Below, in pieces: positions 11,785 through 30,039 of a stretch of 64,000 bases of DNA. Numbering within the stretch: the stretch's first letter is position 1; each line of letters begins with the position of its first letter. The translations under genes and the position numbers were made by a program. Source of the stretch: Leptospira kmetyi serovar Malaysia str. Bejo-Iso9 (GTDB taxonomy: Bacteria > Spirochaetota > Leptospiria > Leptospirales > Leptospiraceae); assembly GCF_000243735.2 (NCBI RefSeq), contig NZ_AHMP02000003.1:1972001-2036000 (forward strand), read 5' to 3'. The notes under the pieces are model-generated. The model worked only from the letters and a program-made list of their open reading frames with translations, did not search any database and was not told the DNA's origin.

Positions 11785-12921
11785 TTAATTTAACCAGAGG
11801 TTTACGATGCTTGCGCCTTCGATCTTCGGAAACGTCTTCACTTGAGAACGTTGAACAACAATAGTCTCGCCGTCCGAGCCGAGATCCCAAAGAGAACCTC
11901 TTAAGAATACGTTGATCCCGTGACTCGCTCCGGACTTGGAAAGTCTTCCGGCCATCGCGTATTTCAACCAAGCCTTTCCTTCTACAATCTTGCCGATGTC
12001 CTCCGAACGAACGTCCGGGGGATTCGAAGAACCGTTGTAACCCTTCCAGATCTCGGACATGGCCCCGTTCGGAGCCACATACGAAGGAACCAGAATGAAA
12101 TCTACATTCTGCTTTTTGAATGTTTCGTAAACCGCGGGATACCACGAATCGGCGCAGACCAAAACTCCGATTCTACCGGCGGGACTTTCAATCGACCTTA
12201 GATTCTCCGCCGAAGAAGCGGCCACAAAGGGTTTCTCGTCCCCGATCGGATATATTTTTTGGGGAGAATTCTCCGCCACGGAACCGTCCGGTAAAAACAC
12301 GAAAGAAACGTTCTTCAAAGAGCCGCTTCCGATTCGGATTACACCGGATACGATCGTCGGTTCGGGAAGAAGAATCGAACCGGCGACGATCGTGATCTTA
12401 TACTTACGAGCCAAGGACGAAAACGTATTCGAATAGATCGAAAGCATCTTTTCCGCCTTCATACGAAAAAGCGCGTCTCGAACTCCGTCTTCGCCTCGGG
12501 CCGAAATCAGATTCTTAACAAAGGAAATCGGATTGCTGAGAACCAAGGTTTGCATCGCGTCTTCGATCTTTGCCGATTTTGCCACCGAGTCTTTTTCATC
12601 GGCGATTACGAGCCAAGTTCCCAGGTATTCCGGAAAAACCGCGATCGTTTTTGCATTTAAGAATTTTTCCCGATCTGCTTGCACGAGATAAGAATCGATC
12701 TTGGTCAAAAAATTTCGTTCACTCGAGTAATCCCCCGGAAACATCCAGGGTTGAATTCCGAGAAGATTTCCCTTTTGAACGTCGCGGCCCACGGTTTCCA
12801 TTCTCACCAAACGAGAATCCGTTTTTTCCTTCGAGGGAGAACGGCCCGTGAACGACCAAATCGTATAAAGAATAATAAGACAAAGAAGAACGGGAAGAGA
12901 ATATCGTTTGAAGGAATTCAT
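11785..12921 (-). CDS. membrane-anchored carbon-nitrogen hydrolase (nitrilase superfamily)
   Basis: 378 residues with an N-terminal membrane segment (about residues 8-25) and then a nitrilase-superfamily domain. The Glu-Lys-Cys triad is visible: Glu98 in VFPEYLG, Lys222 in SPQKIYP, Cys256 in VLVCADSW. Such enzymes cleave amides or nitriles, or act as N-acyltransferases; the target here cannot be named. The anchor suggests it acts in the periplasm. A second nitrilase-like protein, without the Cys, lies at 52729-53448. The gene follows a terminator at 12977-13008, so it probably has its own promoter. Confidence 0.82.
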   Translation of the reverse strand: MNSFKRYSLPVLLCLIILYTIWSFTGRSPSKEKTDSRLVRMETVGRDVQKGNLLGIQPWMFPGDYSSERNFLTKIDSYLVQADREKFLNAKTIAVFPEYLGTWLVIADEKDSVAKSAKIEDAMQTLVLSNPISFVKNLISARGEDGVRDALFRMKAEKMLSIYSNTFSSLARKYKITIVAGSILLPEPTIVSGVIRIGSGSLKNVSFVFLPDGSVAENSPQKIYPIGDEKPFVAASSAENLRSIESPAGRIGVLVCADSWYPAVYETFKKQNVDFILVPSYVAPNGAMSEIWKGYNGSSNPPDVRSEDIGKIVEGKAWLKYAMAGRLSKSGASHGINVFLRGSLWDLGSDGETIVVQRSQVKTFPKIEGASIVNLWLN

Positions 12922-12969
12922 GGCTCAGTCGAGCCAGAAAAGAAAATTCATTCAACTCTTATTTTTAAA

Positions 12970-13012
12970 AACAAAAAAGGCGCCGAAGGTTTTCCGTTGC
13001 GGCGCCTTCTTA
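12970..13012 (-). terminator. rho-independent terminator after the small lipoprotein gene
   Basis: AAGGCGCCG at 12977-12985 pairs perfectly with CGGCGCCTT at 13000-13008 around a 14-base loop. On the minus strand the stem is followed by TTTTTTGTTTTT, the classic form. It ends the transcript of the small lipoprotein gene at 13103-13270. Confidence 0.85.
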
Positions 13013-13102
13013 CTTAGATCATTTCCGTTTAAATTGCGTTTGACCGATGAGAACGAACGGAGTCACGTTTCCGTTCGAATGCCTCCGTCTCCTCCGCGGT
13101 TG

Positions 13103-13270
13103 TTATTGCGAACAATCAAAGAGGTTGATAAACCGAAAAGCTCCCGGGTTTTGATTTTGTAGAGCCAACAACAGGATCACATTGTTCTGGATATCGTCTT
13201 TCTTTTTGTAGCCGCAAATTGTAAGGAACCCTAACAGAGCGATCGTAAGAAGTAACTTCATTCGTTTCAT
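13103..13270 (-). CDS. small lipoprotein, 55 residues
   Basis: Start chosen at the ATG at 13270 because GGAGG lies about ten bases upstream on the minus strand; longer readings have no ribosome site. The peptide has a signal sequence (KRMKLLLTIALLGFLTIC) ending in a lipobox-like LTIC, then GYKKKDD and a short hydrophobic element ILLLALQNQNPG. A near-identical element, ALLLALQPQGLG, occurs in the lipoprotein at 14136-14846. Such small lipoproteins are common in Leptospira and have no known role. A strong terminator follows. Confidence 0.65.
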   Translation of the reverse strand: MKRMKLLLTIALLGFLTICGYKKKDDIQNNVILLLALQNQNPGAFRFINLFDCSQ

Positions 13271-13512
13271 ATTTGTAAATCCTCCCAAGGAACAAATGAA
13301 ATATTGAATCCAAACAATCGATCCGAGACAGGAACCGGCCCCAAGAATGGAAATTTTTTCTTTACTTGGGTGTAAAAACGCGTCCATACGACTTTTTATT
13401 TATACCAAGTTATATTATGATCCTCTTCGCATTATAAAGCAAGAGGCAAGATTCTCCAAATTCGTATATCCTGTTCCAAGTCGTTTCCATCGATCGCAAT
13501 GGGAGAATCCAG

Positions 13513-13929
13513 ATGAGCCTTACAGAAAATCAATTCCGAAGTTTAGTCGAATCCTTTGAAATCATCAATCTGGATCGGATTAAGTTCGCTGAATTGTTTT
13601 TTCTATATCTTAAGGAAAACAGCCCCAAATACGAAGACATCTTTTCCAGACTTCAATTGGAAGAAGTAAGATCCTTTATGGGCTCCGCGAGAAATATCGT
13701 GTTGACCGGTTCTCAAAGTATTCCTTTGGAAAAGGCGGTTCATCATTTCGGAATGGAATGTATCAAAATCTGCAACCGAGCCGACGAGATCTTTCTTTTG
13801 GAAAGGGGTTGGATTTTCGCGATGGAAGAATGGTTGGGACCTTGGTTTACGCACGAGATCGAAGAAAGCTGGAAAGAAGTTTTTAAGATGATCTACGTCT
13901 CCTCCGCCGAAACGCTTCAGTGGAGCTGA
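13513..13929 (+). CDS. globin-like protein
   Basis: 138 residues with the pattern of a single-domain bacterial globin: FAELFFLYLKENSPKYEDIF near residues 25-44 corresponds to the B-C helices, a His pair in AVHHFGMECI near 76-85 is placed where the proximal heme His is expected, and WLGPWFTHEIEESWKEVF near 109-126 matches the G-H region of globins. If heme is bound it could sense or carry oxygen or nitric oxide. No other domain is fused. It is transcribed alone; ATG 13513 is preceded by GGGAGA. The assignment rests on pattern only. Confidence 0.5.
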   Translation: MSLTENQFRSLVESFEIINLDRIKFAELFFLYLKENSPKYEDIFSRLQLEEVRSFMGSARNIVLTGSQSIPLEKAVHHFGMECIKICNRADEIFLLERGWIFAMEEWLGPWFTHEIEESWKEVFKMIYVSSAETLQWS

Positions 13930-14098
13930 GAGAATTTTACTTTTAGAATATTCATTTTTTTTTATCTATTTTTTCGAGTGGAAACGTTTTTCCGCGTATC
14001 GTTTTAAACGCAAAAGTCTTTCGCTTCGATTTCCGATCGTCCTTCGTAAACCTCACGCCGATTCCGCAAAATATCGATTCTAAATAAACGCGGTAGAA

Positions 14099-14125
14099 CC
14101 TTCGGACGTTTAGAACGTCCGAAGG
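14099..14125 (-). terminator. strong hairpin after the lipoprotein gene ending at 14136
   Basis: CCTTCGGACGTT (14099-14110) and AACGTCCGAAGG (14114-14125) form a perfect 12-bp stem with a three-base TAG loop. It sits eleven bases downstream of the minus-strand lipoprotein gene. The following T-tract is weak, so it may protect the RNA 3' end as well as terminate transcription. Confidence 0.65.
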
Positions 14126-14135
14126 ACTTCGCTTA

Positions 14136-14846
14136 TCAACGAAGTTTAAATCTGGACTTGTAAGTATAAGAAGTATTGAGATTCTCCGTTCCGATCGTTC
14201 CCGTAACTTGAACCGTTTCTTCGATTCCGATATACGCTTTGTCTATATCGTTCATGTTCTCCAGCGTAAGTTTCGCGTTATTCTTCGTAAACGTAATATC
14301 GAATTTCGGATAAAGATATCCGTTTACCTTATAAGTGCTGGATTGAATTCTTTCGGTCGCGTTTCCGGTCGCTTTCGTAAGCGCGGCGGTCGAAGTCGGA
14401 TCGATGACGATACTCGCCTGACCGTTTCTTAAAATCTCGCCTTCGATCACGGCCGTTGCGGTCGTGTTTTCGGTTCCTTCCATCAGAGGAACGGTTTGTT
14501 TGCAAGACTCGAACACGGTTTTTGCATCGTTGAATTGAGCGCTCGCCGTCGTTGCGGTGGCGCTCATAACCAAGTCGCCGGTCAAAGTCATCTTTCCGCC
14601 CTGAGAACAATCCTGCGATTGAGAGATCAAAGAATACGGAGAAACGTTTCCTGTGGAGTAGAATCCTTGTCCGCCTCCGCTCGAGCTTCTCGCGTTGAGA
14701 GAAGCGTAGATTCCCGAAATTCCCAAACCCTGAGGTTGAAGCGCCAAAAGAAGAGCCATATCGTTTTTAGAATGGTCTTCGTTTTTGCCGCCGCAGTTCG
14801 CAAGAATCAACGTTAGGAACAACGTCGTTGTGATTTTTTGAATCAT
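14136..14846 (-). CDS. lipoprotein of unknown function
   Basis: 236 residues. The start at 14846 has AGGAGGATTCGACT just before the ATG, an excellent ribosome site. The signal peptide ends in LILANCGG, a lipobox-like site, followed by a charged stretch and ALLLALQPQGLG, a hydrophobic element shared with the small lipoprotein at 13103-13270. The rest is strand-rich and threonine-rich (MTLTGDLVMSATATTASAQF, YPKFDITFTKNN) and ends in YTYKSRFKLR. I recognise no domain. Confidence 0.65.
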   Translation of the reverse strand: MIQKITTTLFLTLILANCGGKNEDHSKNDMALLLALQPQGLGISGIYASLNARSSSGGGQGFYSTGNVSPYSLISQSQDCSQGGKMTLTGDLVMSATATTASAQFNDAKTVFESCKQTVPLMEGTENTTATAVIEGEILRNGQASIVIDPTSTAALTKATGNATERIQSSTYKVNGYLYPKFDITFTKNNAKLTLENMNDIDKAYIGIEETVQVTGTIGTENLNTSYTYKSRFKLR

Positions 14847-14914
14847 AGTCGAATCCTCCTGATCAGATCCGAACTCGCCAACGACTCTCGAGGAATTTTG
14901 TGCCTAAAAAAATT

Positions 14915-15733
14915 TCAAAAACGAAGAACGACTCCTCCGGACACTTCTTTTTCCCGAAAGGAAACGTTCAAACTGGGAACCACGTTCCAATTCTCAAACT
15001 GATAACCGAGAAACGCGTCCAAAATTAATACGAAAACCAAAGCCGAAACATAGGTTCTCTTTTCCTCTTCGTAAAGACCTCTTTGCATCAATCGGCCGTT
15101 CGTAAGAACGACCAACGACGATTCCCAATGAATTCGATTGAGCAAAACCACGTTTATAATTTTAGTATCGTTCGAAACAAAGGCCGCGATTTCGATCGGA
15201 GTGGGCGGAATGATTTTGGATGATTTTACGAAAGATTCCGCGGGAGATAAATAAATATAACTTTCGTAAGCGAGAAAGAGTTCCGCAAAGATCAGAAAAA
15301 ATCCCAAGCTCTTCAAAGAATTGGAATCGTTTCGAACCAAACGAGACCAACCCGGAATCAATCCTTCCGCAAAGACCGCGGTCCCCGATTTTTGTTTTGT
15401 GGATGCGGAGAATGGAATTTGCTTTTCTTCTAAAGACTTGTCCGAATCGGATAAAACGGGAACGATTTTCGTTCGATCATTCCGATTCTCCTTCGATTTT
15501 ATCTTTGTCGGCAGGTCGTTTGAGATGAAAATCCTTTGAACCTCGTTCAAAGAAACCGTTTCTTTTTTTCCGTTTCGATATGTGATTTCGAAGCCGTTCG
15601 CAATCGGTTTCACCTCTACGTTTGCAATCCTTTTGCCATTCTTCAGTAAAATCGACTTTGAATCGATCGTAGAAACGAAACCGAGAAAAGCAAAACAAAG
15701 AATCAAAAAAACTTTTTCGCGAACGAACGTCAT
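14915..15733 (-). CDS. exported/membrane protein sharing a module with the FecR-like gene
   Basis: 272 residues: a signal peptide (VFLILCFAFLGFVSTIDSKS), a module at about 26-72 (ILLKNGKRIANVEVKPIANG ... EVQRIFIS), a charged linker, then two or three membrane helices (near 141-160 and 232-248) with FAEGLIPGWSRL before the first, as in DUF5683-type proteins. The N-terminal module closely resembles the C-terminus of the FecR-like protein at 16351-17469. The gene is divergent from the sigma factor gene, with only 55 bases between their starts, so their control regions overlap. Its role is unknown; co-regulation with the sigma factor is inferred. Confidence 0.6.
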   Translation of the reverse strand: MTFVREKVFLILCFAFLGFVSTIDSKSILLKNGKRIANVEVKPIANGFEITYRNGKKETVSLNEVQRIFISNDLPTKIKSKENRNDRTKIVPVLSDSDKSLEEKQIPFSASTKQKSGTAVFAEGLIPGWSRLVRNDSNSLKSLGFFLIFAELFLAYESYIYLSPAESFVKSSKIIPPTPIEIAAFVSNDTKIINVVLLNRIHWESSLVVLTNGRLMQRGLYEEEKRTYVSALVFVLILDAFLGYQFENWNVVPSLNVSFREKEVSGGVVLRF

Positions 15734-15788
15734 ATTTTTTTTACCTTAAGCTGGCACATTTTTAAAAGCAACTCGTTATCTATAACAG

Positions 15789-16340
15789 ATGAATCAGAAC
15801 ACAAAAGATCGAATTTTCGATTTTGACGGTTTGTATTCGAGGAATTACGAAAAAATTTTTCGATTTCTTCTGAGCAAAAACGCATCTAGAGAAGAAGCCG
15901 AAGAAGTTTGTCAGGAAACCTTCATCAAAGTTTTGAAACATTGGGATAAGTTCGATCCGTCCAAAGGAAACGAAACCTCTTGGATGATTACGATCGCAAA
16001 GAATCTTTTTTTGGATTGGATTAAGAAGAAAGGGCCGATCGAAACAAGAGAGGTGTTCGATTCTCAAAAAGTTTTGGAATCCGTTTCCAAAGAACAAACG
16101 AACGCGAACGACGAGGAAGAAATGAAACGTCGTCTTGAAATTCTGAACGAAAGCGTGGAAAGTCTTCCGCATTTGGAAAAGAATATCATCGTTCTTCGTT
16201 TTTTGAGAAAACATACGATCAAAGAAACCGCGGAGTTATTGGGAATATCCGTAAGAACCGTAAATCGAAAGACATACGCGTCCTTGACGGTTTTAAGAAG
16301 AATATTAAAAAAATCGAATTTAGAATTCGAAGGATTATAG
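15789..16340 (+). CDS. ECF-type RNA polymerase sigma factor
   Basis: 183 residues, the usual size for a group 4 sigma factor. Region 2 spans about residues 12-80 ([49 protein letters not shown]) and binds core polymerase and the -10 element. Region 4 spans about 125-178 ([38 protein letters not shown]) and holds the helix-turn-helix for the -35 element. No regions 1.1 or 3 are present. The next gene, ten bases on, encodes a FecR-like membrane protein that probably controls it. Confidence 0.88.
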   Translation: MNQNTKDRIFDFDGLYSRNYEKIFRFLLSKNASREEAEEVCQETFIKVLKHWDKFDPSKGNETSWMITIAKNLFLDWIKKKGPIETREVFDSQKVLESVSKEQTNANDEEEMKRRLEILNESVESLPHLEKNIIVLRFLRKHTIKETAELLGISVRTVNRKTYASLTVLRRILKKSNLEFEGL

Positions 16341-16350
16341 GAGGTCGCAG

Positions 16351-17469
16351 ATGAAAAATGATTCGGATTCAACTCGAAGAGAAAAAATGCAAAAAGCGAT
16401 CTCCAACGAAATGACTAGAAACGAACTCGGTGAATTTCTTTCGGATCCGAGCGCCCGAAAAGAATTCTTCGAATTGATGAAACTCAAAAACGAAATCGGT
16501 CTTTTGAACGAACAAGCGAACACACATTCCAACGTAACATACGTATCTTCGTTTCGATCAAAGCGGAAAATTTTCGATTTTAAAAATCCGCTCTTGGCCG
16601 CCGCGAGCGTTTTGATTCTTTCCTTACTTGCGATTTATTTTATGTTCTTTCGATATCATAGGGACGGGTTGTCGATCTCCAAATCCGTCACAACCGGGGA
16701 TTGTTTCGTAGATAGGAATCCGAACGGAAAAGAGATTCTTTTTAAAGCGGGGAAGAATTCTTTTTGCGATTACAAAACGGAAGGTGATCTCGGTTTGACG
16801 TTGCGTTTGCTACCGAATTCCGAGTTTTCCGTTTTTCAAAACGAAGACGAAGCGGATCTAAATCTGAATTACGGAATCGTTTTGTTTACCACGCACAAAA
16901 ATCGTTCTTCTTTGAGGATTCGTTCCAAGGTGAAGAATCTTTCCTCCGAACTTTTGGGAACCACCCTTGTTTTGATCGCGGATCCTTCTGTAAAACGATA
17001 TCAGATTTTGGTTTTGGAAGGAGCGATTCGAGTGAAAGACCCGAACTTCGGCGACGCGAAACCGGAAGTTCGAGTCGGTTTCGAAGTCGTAAAGGACGAT
17101 CCCGCAGGGACTCAAAGCGCATCCGATTCCAATCAGTCGAAGATCCAGATTTCAAAGATCGAACCGAACACATTCATAAAATATAAAATTCTTTCAGAGA
17201 TTTTCAAATCGATCGTCGACGGCAACACGAACGCAAACGGAAATCCAAACGAAAGTCACGATGAAAAAACGGTCTCCATTCTCCGGAAAGAAACCGGATC
17301 TGCGGAATCGAGTCCGATCTTCAAAATCGTTCTGAAAAACGGAAAGAACTTCCTGGGTTCCGTGGAAGAAACGGATCGTTTCTACATTCTCACGGACAAA
17401 GAAGGAAAGAAATTCGAAATCGACAAAAAGGAAATCGAAGAACTGGAACTGATCCCTCCCGAAAATTAG
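16351..17469 (+). CDS. FecR-like membrane protein, probable sigma regulator
   Basis: 372 residues following the sigma gene by ten bases, with AGGAGG before its ATG. A cytoplasmic N-terminus of about 75 residues is followed by one membrane helix (NPLLAAASVLILSLLAIYFMFF, about 76-97), then a FecR-type periplasmic domain at about 110-235 (LRLLPNSEFSVFQ, IVLFTTHKNRSSLRIRSK, QILVLEGAIRVKD). A low-complexity Asn-rich linker leads to a C-terminal module (FKIVLKNGKNFLGSVEETD ... KKEIEELELI) that recurs in the divergent gene at 14915-15733. FecR proteins pass an envelope signal to their sigma partner; the signal here is unknown. Confidence 0.78.
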   Translation: MKNDSDSTRREKMQKAISNEMTRNELGEFLSDPSARKEFFELMKLKNEIGLLNEQANTHSNVTYVSSFRSKRKIFDFKNPLLAAASVLILSLLAIYFMFFRYHRDGLSISKSVTTGDCFVDRNPNGKEILFKAGKNSFCDYKTEGDLGLTLRLLPNSEFSVFQNEDEADLNLNYGIVLFTTHKNRSSLRIRSKVKNLSSELLGTTLVLIADPSVKRYQILVLEGAIRVKDPNFGDAKPEVRVGFEVVKDDPAGTQSASDSNQSKIQISKIEPNTFIKYKILSEIFKSIVDGNTNANGNPNESHDEKTVSILRKETGSAESSPIFKIVLKNGKNFLGSVEETDRFYILTDKEGKKFEIDKKEIEELELIPPEN

Positions 17470-17486
17470 GAAAAAACATTCGTATA

Positions 17487-17879
17487 TTATAATTTTCTAC
17501 TAATTACCGGAATGCTGATCGGAGGATTGCTCGCCTTACAGACGAAAGTGGTGAGTCCCGTGGAAACCAAGGAAACGAGAAAGATCTGATCCGCACATTC
17601 GTTTACGGCGTCCTTTTGATACATCTTTTTCTCGTCGATTCCCAGCCCGTCCGGAATCAAAATCGTAAGCGTCAAACCCGCAACCGCGCTGGAATGAAGC
17701 GGTTCCGGTTCGTTCAAGGCCATGATATAAACCAACTGACTGAGAAGCAATCGGTCCGAAATGATTTGTTTGGCTTCGACTCCGGTGATTAAACTCGGAT
17801 TGATATTTACGTATGCGCAATTGAATCCGAAGAGGACGAAAAAGAAAAAGGTTCGACCTGTTTTTAATGAGAAACGCAT
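17487..17879 (-). CDS. small lipoprotein, resembles TIGR04452 type
   Basis: About 130 residues from an ATG at 17879; a TTG at 17912 would add eleven residues. The signal peptide (FSLKTGRTFFFFVLFGFNC) ends in a relaxed spirochaetal lipobox. The body (TGVEAKQIISDRLLLSQ, SAVAGLTLTILIPDGLGID, NECADQIFLVSLVSTG, FVCKASNPP) has two cysteines and resembles, from memory, the Leptospira lipoprotein family called TIGR04452; this is not verified. It is convergent with the FecR-like gene, 17 bases apart. Confidence 0.6.
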   Translation of the reverse strand: MRFSLKTGRTFFFFVLFGFNCAYVNINPSLITGVEAKQIISDRLLLSQLVYIMALNEPEPLHSSAVAGLTLTILIPDGLGIDEKKMYQKDAVNECADQIFLVSLVSTGLTTFVCKASNPPISIPVISRKL

Positions 17880-17965
17880 TACGGAATTCCGAACATGCGA
17901 GTTTAAATTCAACCCGCGTATTTTAGACTGTTCCCGAAAAAAACGAAGTCAAACCATTTTCAAAA

Positions 17966-17986
17966 AGAGAGGCTTAGCGCCTCTAA
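17966..17986 (-). terminator. terminator after the acidic/His-rich gene
   Basis: AGAGGC (17968-17973) pairs with GCCTCT (17979-17984) across a five-base loop; on the minus strand the stem is followed by CTTTTTG. It lies six bases after the stop of the gene at 17990-18472. Confidence 0.6.
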
Positions 17987-17989
17987 CAC

Positions 17990-18472
17990 TTAGTATTTAG
18001 GCCAGTCGATCGCGTCGTCTTTGAAAAGCGGGCTGAATCCGAAAAAGATCAGTTCGTTTTCTTCGAATTGAAAGATCGCGTTGAGTTTATCGGAAAACGC
18101 GGTGATACCGTGAACGTGATCTTCGTCGTCGTGGTCATGATCTTCATGATCGTGTTCCTCGTCGTCTTCTTCGAAATCGAAGATCCCGTTTTTACTTAAG
18201 AGTTCTCGAATGCTTTCGATCGATTCTCCGATGATCGGTTTTCCGAAAAGACGAATCGAAGGATTGGAAATGGTGATGGAATACAATCGATCGCCTTCGT
18301 CCTTATCGAATTCGTATTCCGATTCCGCGGAAAAATATTCGAACCCTGTCGAAATGGAACCTTCGTAATCGTAATCGTAAACTTCGTCGGGTTCTCCGAG
18401 CTTCGCCTTTACCTCTTCTTTGGACATTCCGAAATAAAGACCGTTTAATCCCTTTCCGATTTCTATGTTCAC
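17990..18472 (-). CDS. unknown protein with a His/Asp-rich insertion
   Basis: 160 residues with no signal peptide. An N-terminal motif, [20 protein letters not shown] (about residues 9-28), is of the kind found in SmpA/BamE-like repeats, where it marks a short alpha-beta unit; it seems to recur loosely as [13 protein letters not shown] near 79-91. At about 101-121 an insertion reads [18 protein letters not shown], a likely metal-binding or charged spacer segment. The last part, [20 protein letters not shown], resumes normal folded sequence. ATG 18472 is preceded by GGAGGGAAATGTGAAC. Function unknown. Confidence 0.6.
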   Translation of the reverse strand: MNIEIGKGLNGLYFGMSKEEVKAKLGEPDEVYDYDYEGSISTGFEYFSAESEYEFDKDEGDRLYSITISNPSIRLFGKPIIGESIESIRELLSKNGIFDFEEDDEEHDHEDHDHDDEDHVHGITAFSDKLNAIFQFEENELIFFGFSPLFKDDAIDWPKY

Positions 18473-18561
18473 ATTTCCCTCCTTCGAGTTTGAAAATCGA
18501 AAACGATTCTCGGACCCGATTAAAACACAGGCTCTTTGAGACGTCGAACACTGACAACCTC

Positions 18562-19476
18562 TTAAAAAGTCGAGTCGTCCTGAAGTTTGAGATTTTTTCT
18601 AAGGTTTCTAAATTCGTTATGATTGCGATTCCAATAATCGCTTTGTATCGTCGCGTCCAAGGTCGCGTATGTAGTCATCAATCTTCCGTTGAAGTCCCGG
18701 AAGGTTTCCTCCCAGGCGAGAATTTTAAACGGAAATGAAGACTCGGCCCGAATCTTCAACGTTCTTTCCTCTTCCAAATACCAGATCGTATAAACGAACG
18801 AATCGTCCTGTTTTTGTCTGGAAAGAACGGCCCTCAAGGGTTTCAGTTCTTTGTGATTGAGTCTTACGTGAAAAAGTCCGGGGATGATTTTTAATTCTCC
18901 GGTGGGAACGTTTTCCGGATTCAACCGGATTCGATTCCAAATTTCGTCCTCCAGGATTTCCTTTTCCAAAAAGAATTTTCGATCCCCTTCCGTTTCGAAA
19001 TAAGAATAGGATTCGATTCTATATCGATCGTTGTCCAAATTCAATTGTGTGAATACGTTTCCGCACCATTCCTGAGAAGACATACTCTCCTTAATCGTAT
19101 TAGGATTTTGTTTTGTATCCAAAGGCGTGAACACGGAAAGAGTCATCGAATAGGCGTAGATTCCGGTCACGAAATTCTTTACAAAATTGAGCTTCAACAC
19201 TTTGGCCCGATCGGTTTCGTGTTTCTCGGGCTCGTCCAGTTTGACCTGTTTGGTTTTGGAAAAATCTTCCGTGACGAACAATAGAATCGCCTTGCCCGTA
19301 TGATTCTCGCCGTATCGAACTTGGTTTAAATTGTAAGAGGAGATTTCCGCGGTTCCGGATTCCCAATACGCTCGAAATCTTTCTTTGGGGTCGTCGGAGA
19401 ATGGGGTCGGAGGACCGGCCTTTTTACAATCGAACAAAAATCCGAAAAGAATCAGGATGAGCGCGAGTCGGTTCAT
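18562..19476 (-). CDS. lipoprotein of the family often mislabelled 'septum formation inhibitor Maf'
   Basis: 304 residues with a lipobox-like FLFDC near residue 17. The body ([65 protein letters not shown]) matches, from memory, a family of Bacteroidetes and Leptospira proteins that databases call 'septum formation inhibitor Maf'. It has no likeness to real Maf nucleotide pyrophosphatases, so that name should not be used. Function unknown. It is transcribed alone. Confidence 0.65.
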   Translation of the reverse strand: MNRLALILILFGFLFDCKKAGPPTPFSDDPKERFRAYWESGTAEISSYNLNQVRYGENHTGKAILLFVTEDFSKTKQVKLDEPEKHETDRAKVLKLNFVKNFVTGIYAYSMTLSVFTPLDTKQNPNTIKESMSSQEWCGNVFTQLNLDNDRYRIESYSYFETEGDRKFFLEKEILEDEIWNRIRLNPENVPTGELKIIPGLFHVRLNHKELKPLRAVLSRQKQDDSFVYTIWYLEEERTLKIRAESSFPFKILAWEETFRDFNGRLMTTYATLDATIQSDYWNRNHNEFRNLRKNLKLQDDSTF

Positions 19477-19895
19477 GGATCTTAGAGCTTATCTCAAAGG
19501 AGGAACTCTTCAAGAACTTTCGTTTGCCTTCGGAGATTTGTCGGAGGTACGACGGATACCGTACTCGGGATTTTAGTTTACAAAAGTTGAATTTTCTGTT
19601 AGTGGAAAGTTCGGCGATGGGGCCCACGAGCCCACCTCCACCTCCCGAACTCGGGCGGGGGCTTTCTTGTATTACGGAAAGTTTGTCGGAACTACGACAA
19701 AACCCCGCGCCAGCGATCGGAGCGATGCACTCACAAACGACCCATGGGAAATGAGTTTGAGTTAACGCAGCCGCCTTGCGGCCGAAGCGAACGCGAAGTC
19801 GCGGAAGAGCGCGGTCCTTTCGATTGAAAATCGAAAGGAGGCGCCCGTTTTTGTTAAGCGAAATGTTTTTTCCCGGCCTCGATTTTAGGAAGCGC
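19477..19895. other. 419-base gap with palindromic repeats and hairpins
   Basis: No gene seen. TTTGTCGGAACTACGACAAA (19682-19701) is an inverted repeat, TTTGTCG/CGACAAA around GAACTA; a diverged copy, TTTGTCGGAGGTACGAC, is at 19537-19553. TCCTTTCGATT (19815-19825) and AATCGAAAGGA (19829-19839) form a perfect 11-bp stem with a three-base loop, within 85 bases of the nuoN stop, and may end the nuo transcript, though no T-tract follows on the minus strand. Other short GC-rich stems occur near 19769-19785. Confidence 0.55.
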
Positions 19896-25937
<6,042 letters not shown>

Positions 25938-25941
25938 ATCG

Positions 25942-28327
<2,386 letters not shown>

Positions 28328-28341
28328 AAGGAGTTCCTTTG

Positions 28342-28820
28342 TCAGTTCAGGCCGCTTAGAATCTGATCCACTTTTTCGGGCGTAAGTTGTTCGTGAAAAT
28401 CGTCGTTGATCTGCACCATCGGAGCGTAACCGCATGCGCCCAAACATTCCACCTCTTCCAAGGTGAACTTTTGATCCGGAGTGGTTTGTCCGAGATGAAT
28501 TCCGAGTTTCTCGCAGAGATGTTTTTCGATCGTATCGTTCCCTTGCAGATAACAGCTCGAGGTTCCGCAGATTTGGATATGATATTTACCGACCGGTTTT
28601 TTATTGTAAAGAGTGTAAAACGTCGCGACCCCGTAGACTTGCGCGAGAGAGATCGGATCTCCGAGACGGTCCGCGATGTAATTCATTCCTTCCTGATCCA
28701 CAAAACCGTGTTCCCTTTGTAGAATGTACAAACAGGGAAGAATCAAGGATCGTTTATCCGGAAACACTTCGAGCATCTTTTGGAATCTTTTTTCGGATTC
28801 CGCACTGAACTTGTAACTCA

Positions 28821-28821
<1 letters not shown>
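28342..28821 (-). CDS. nuoE: NADH-quinone oxidoreductase subunit E
   Basis: Thioredoxin-fold 2Fe-2S subunit paired with NuoF, about 159 residues from ATG 28821, which overlaps the nuoD stop as TGATG. The four cluster ligands are the two cysteines in CGTSSC (about 89-94) and those in [17 protein letters not shown] (about 127-143). The N-terminal helical part, [20 protein letters not shown], is typical. In-frame sequence upstream belongs to the other frame of nuoD. Confidence 0.95.
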
Positions 28822-30038
<1,217 letters not shown>

Positions 30039-30039
30039 T

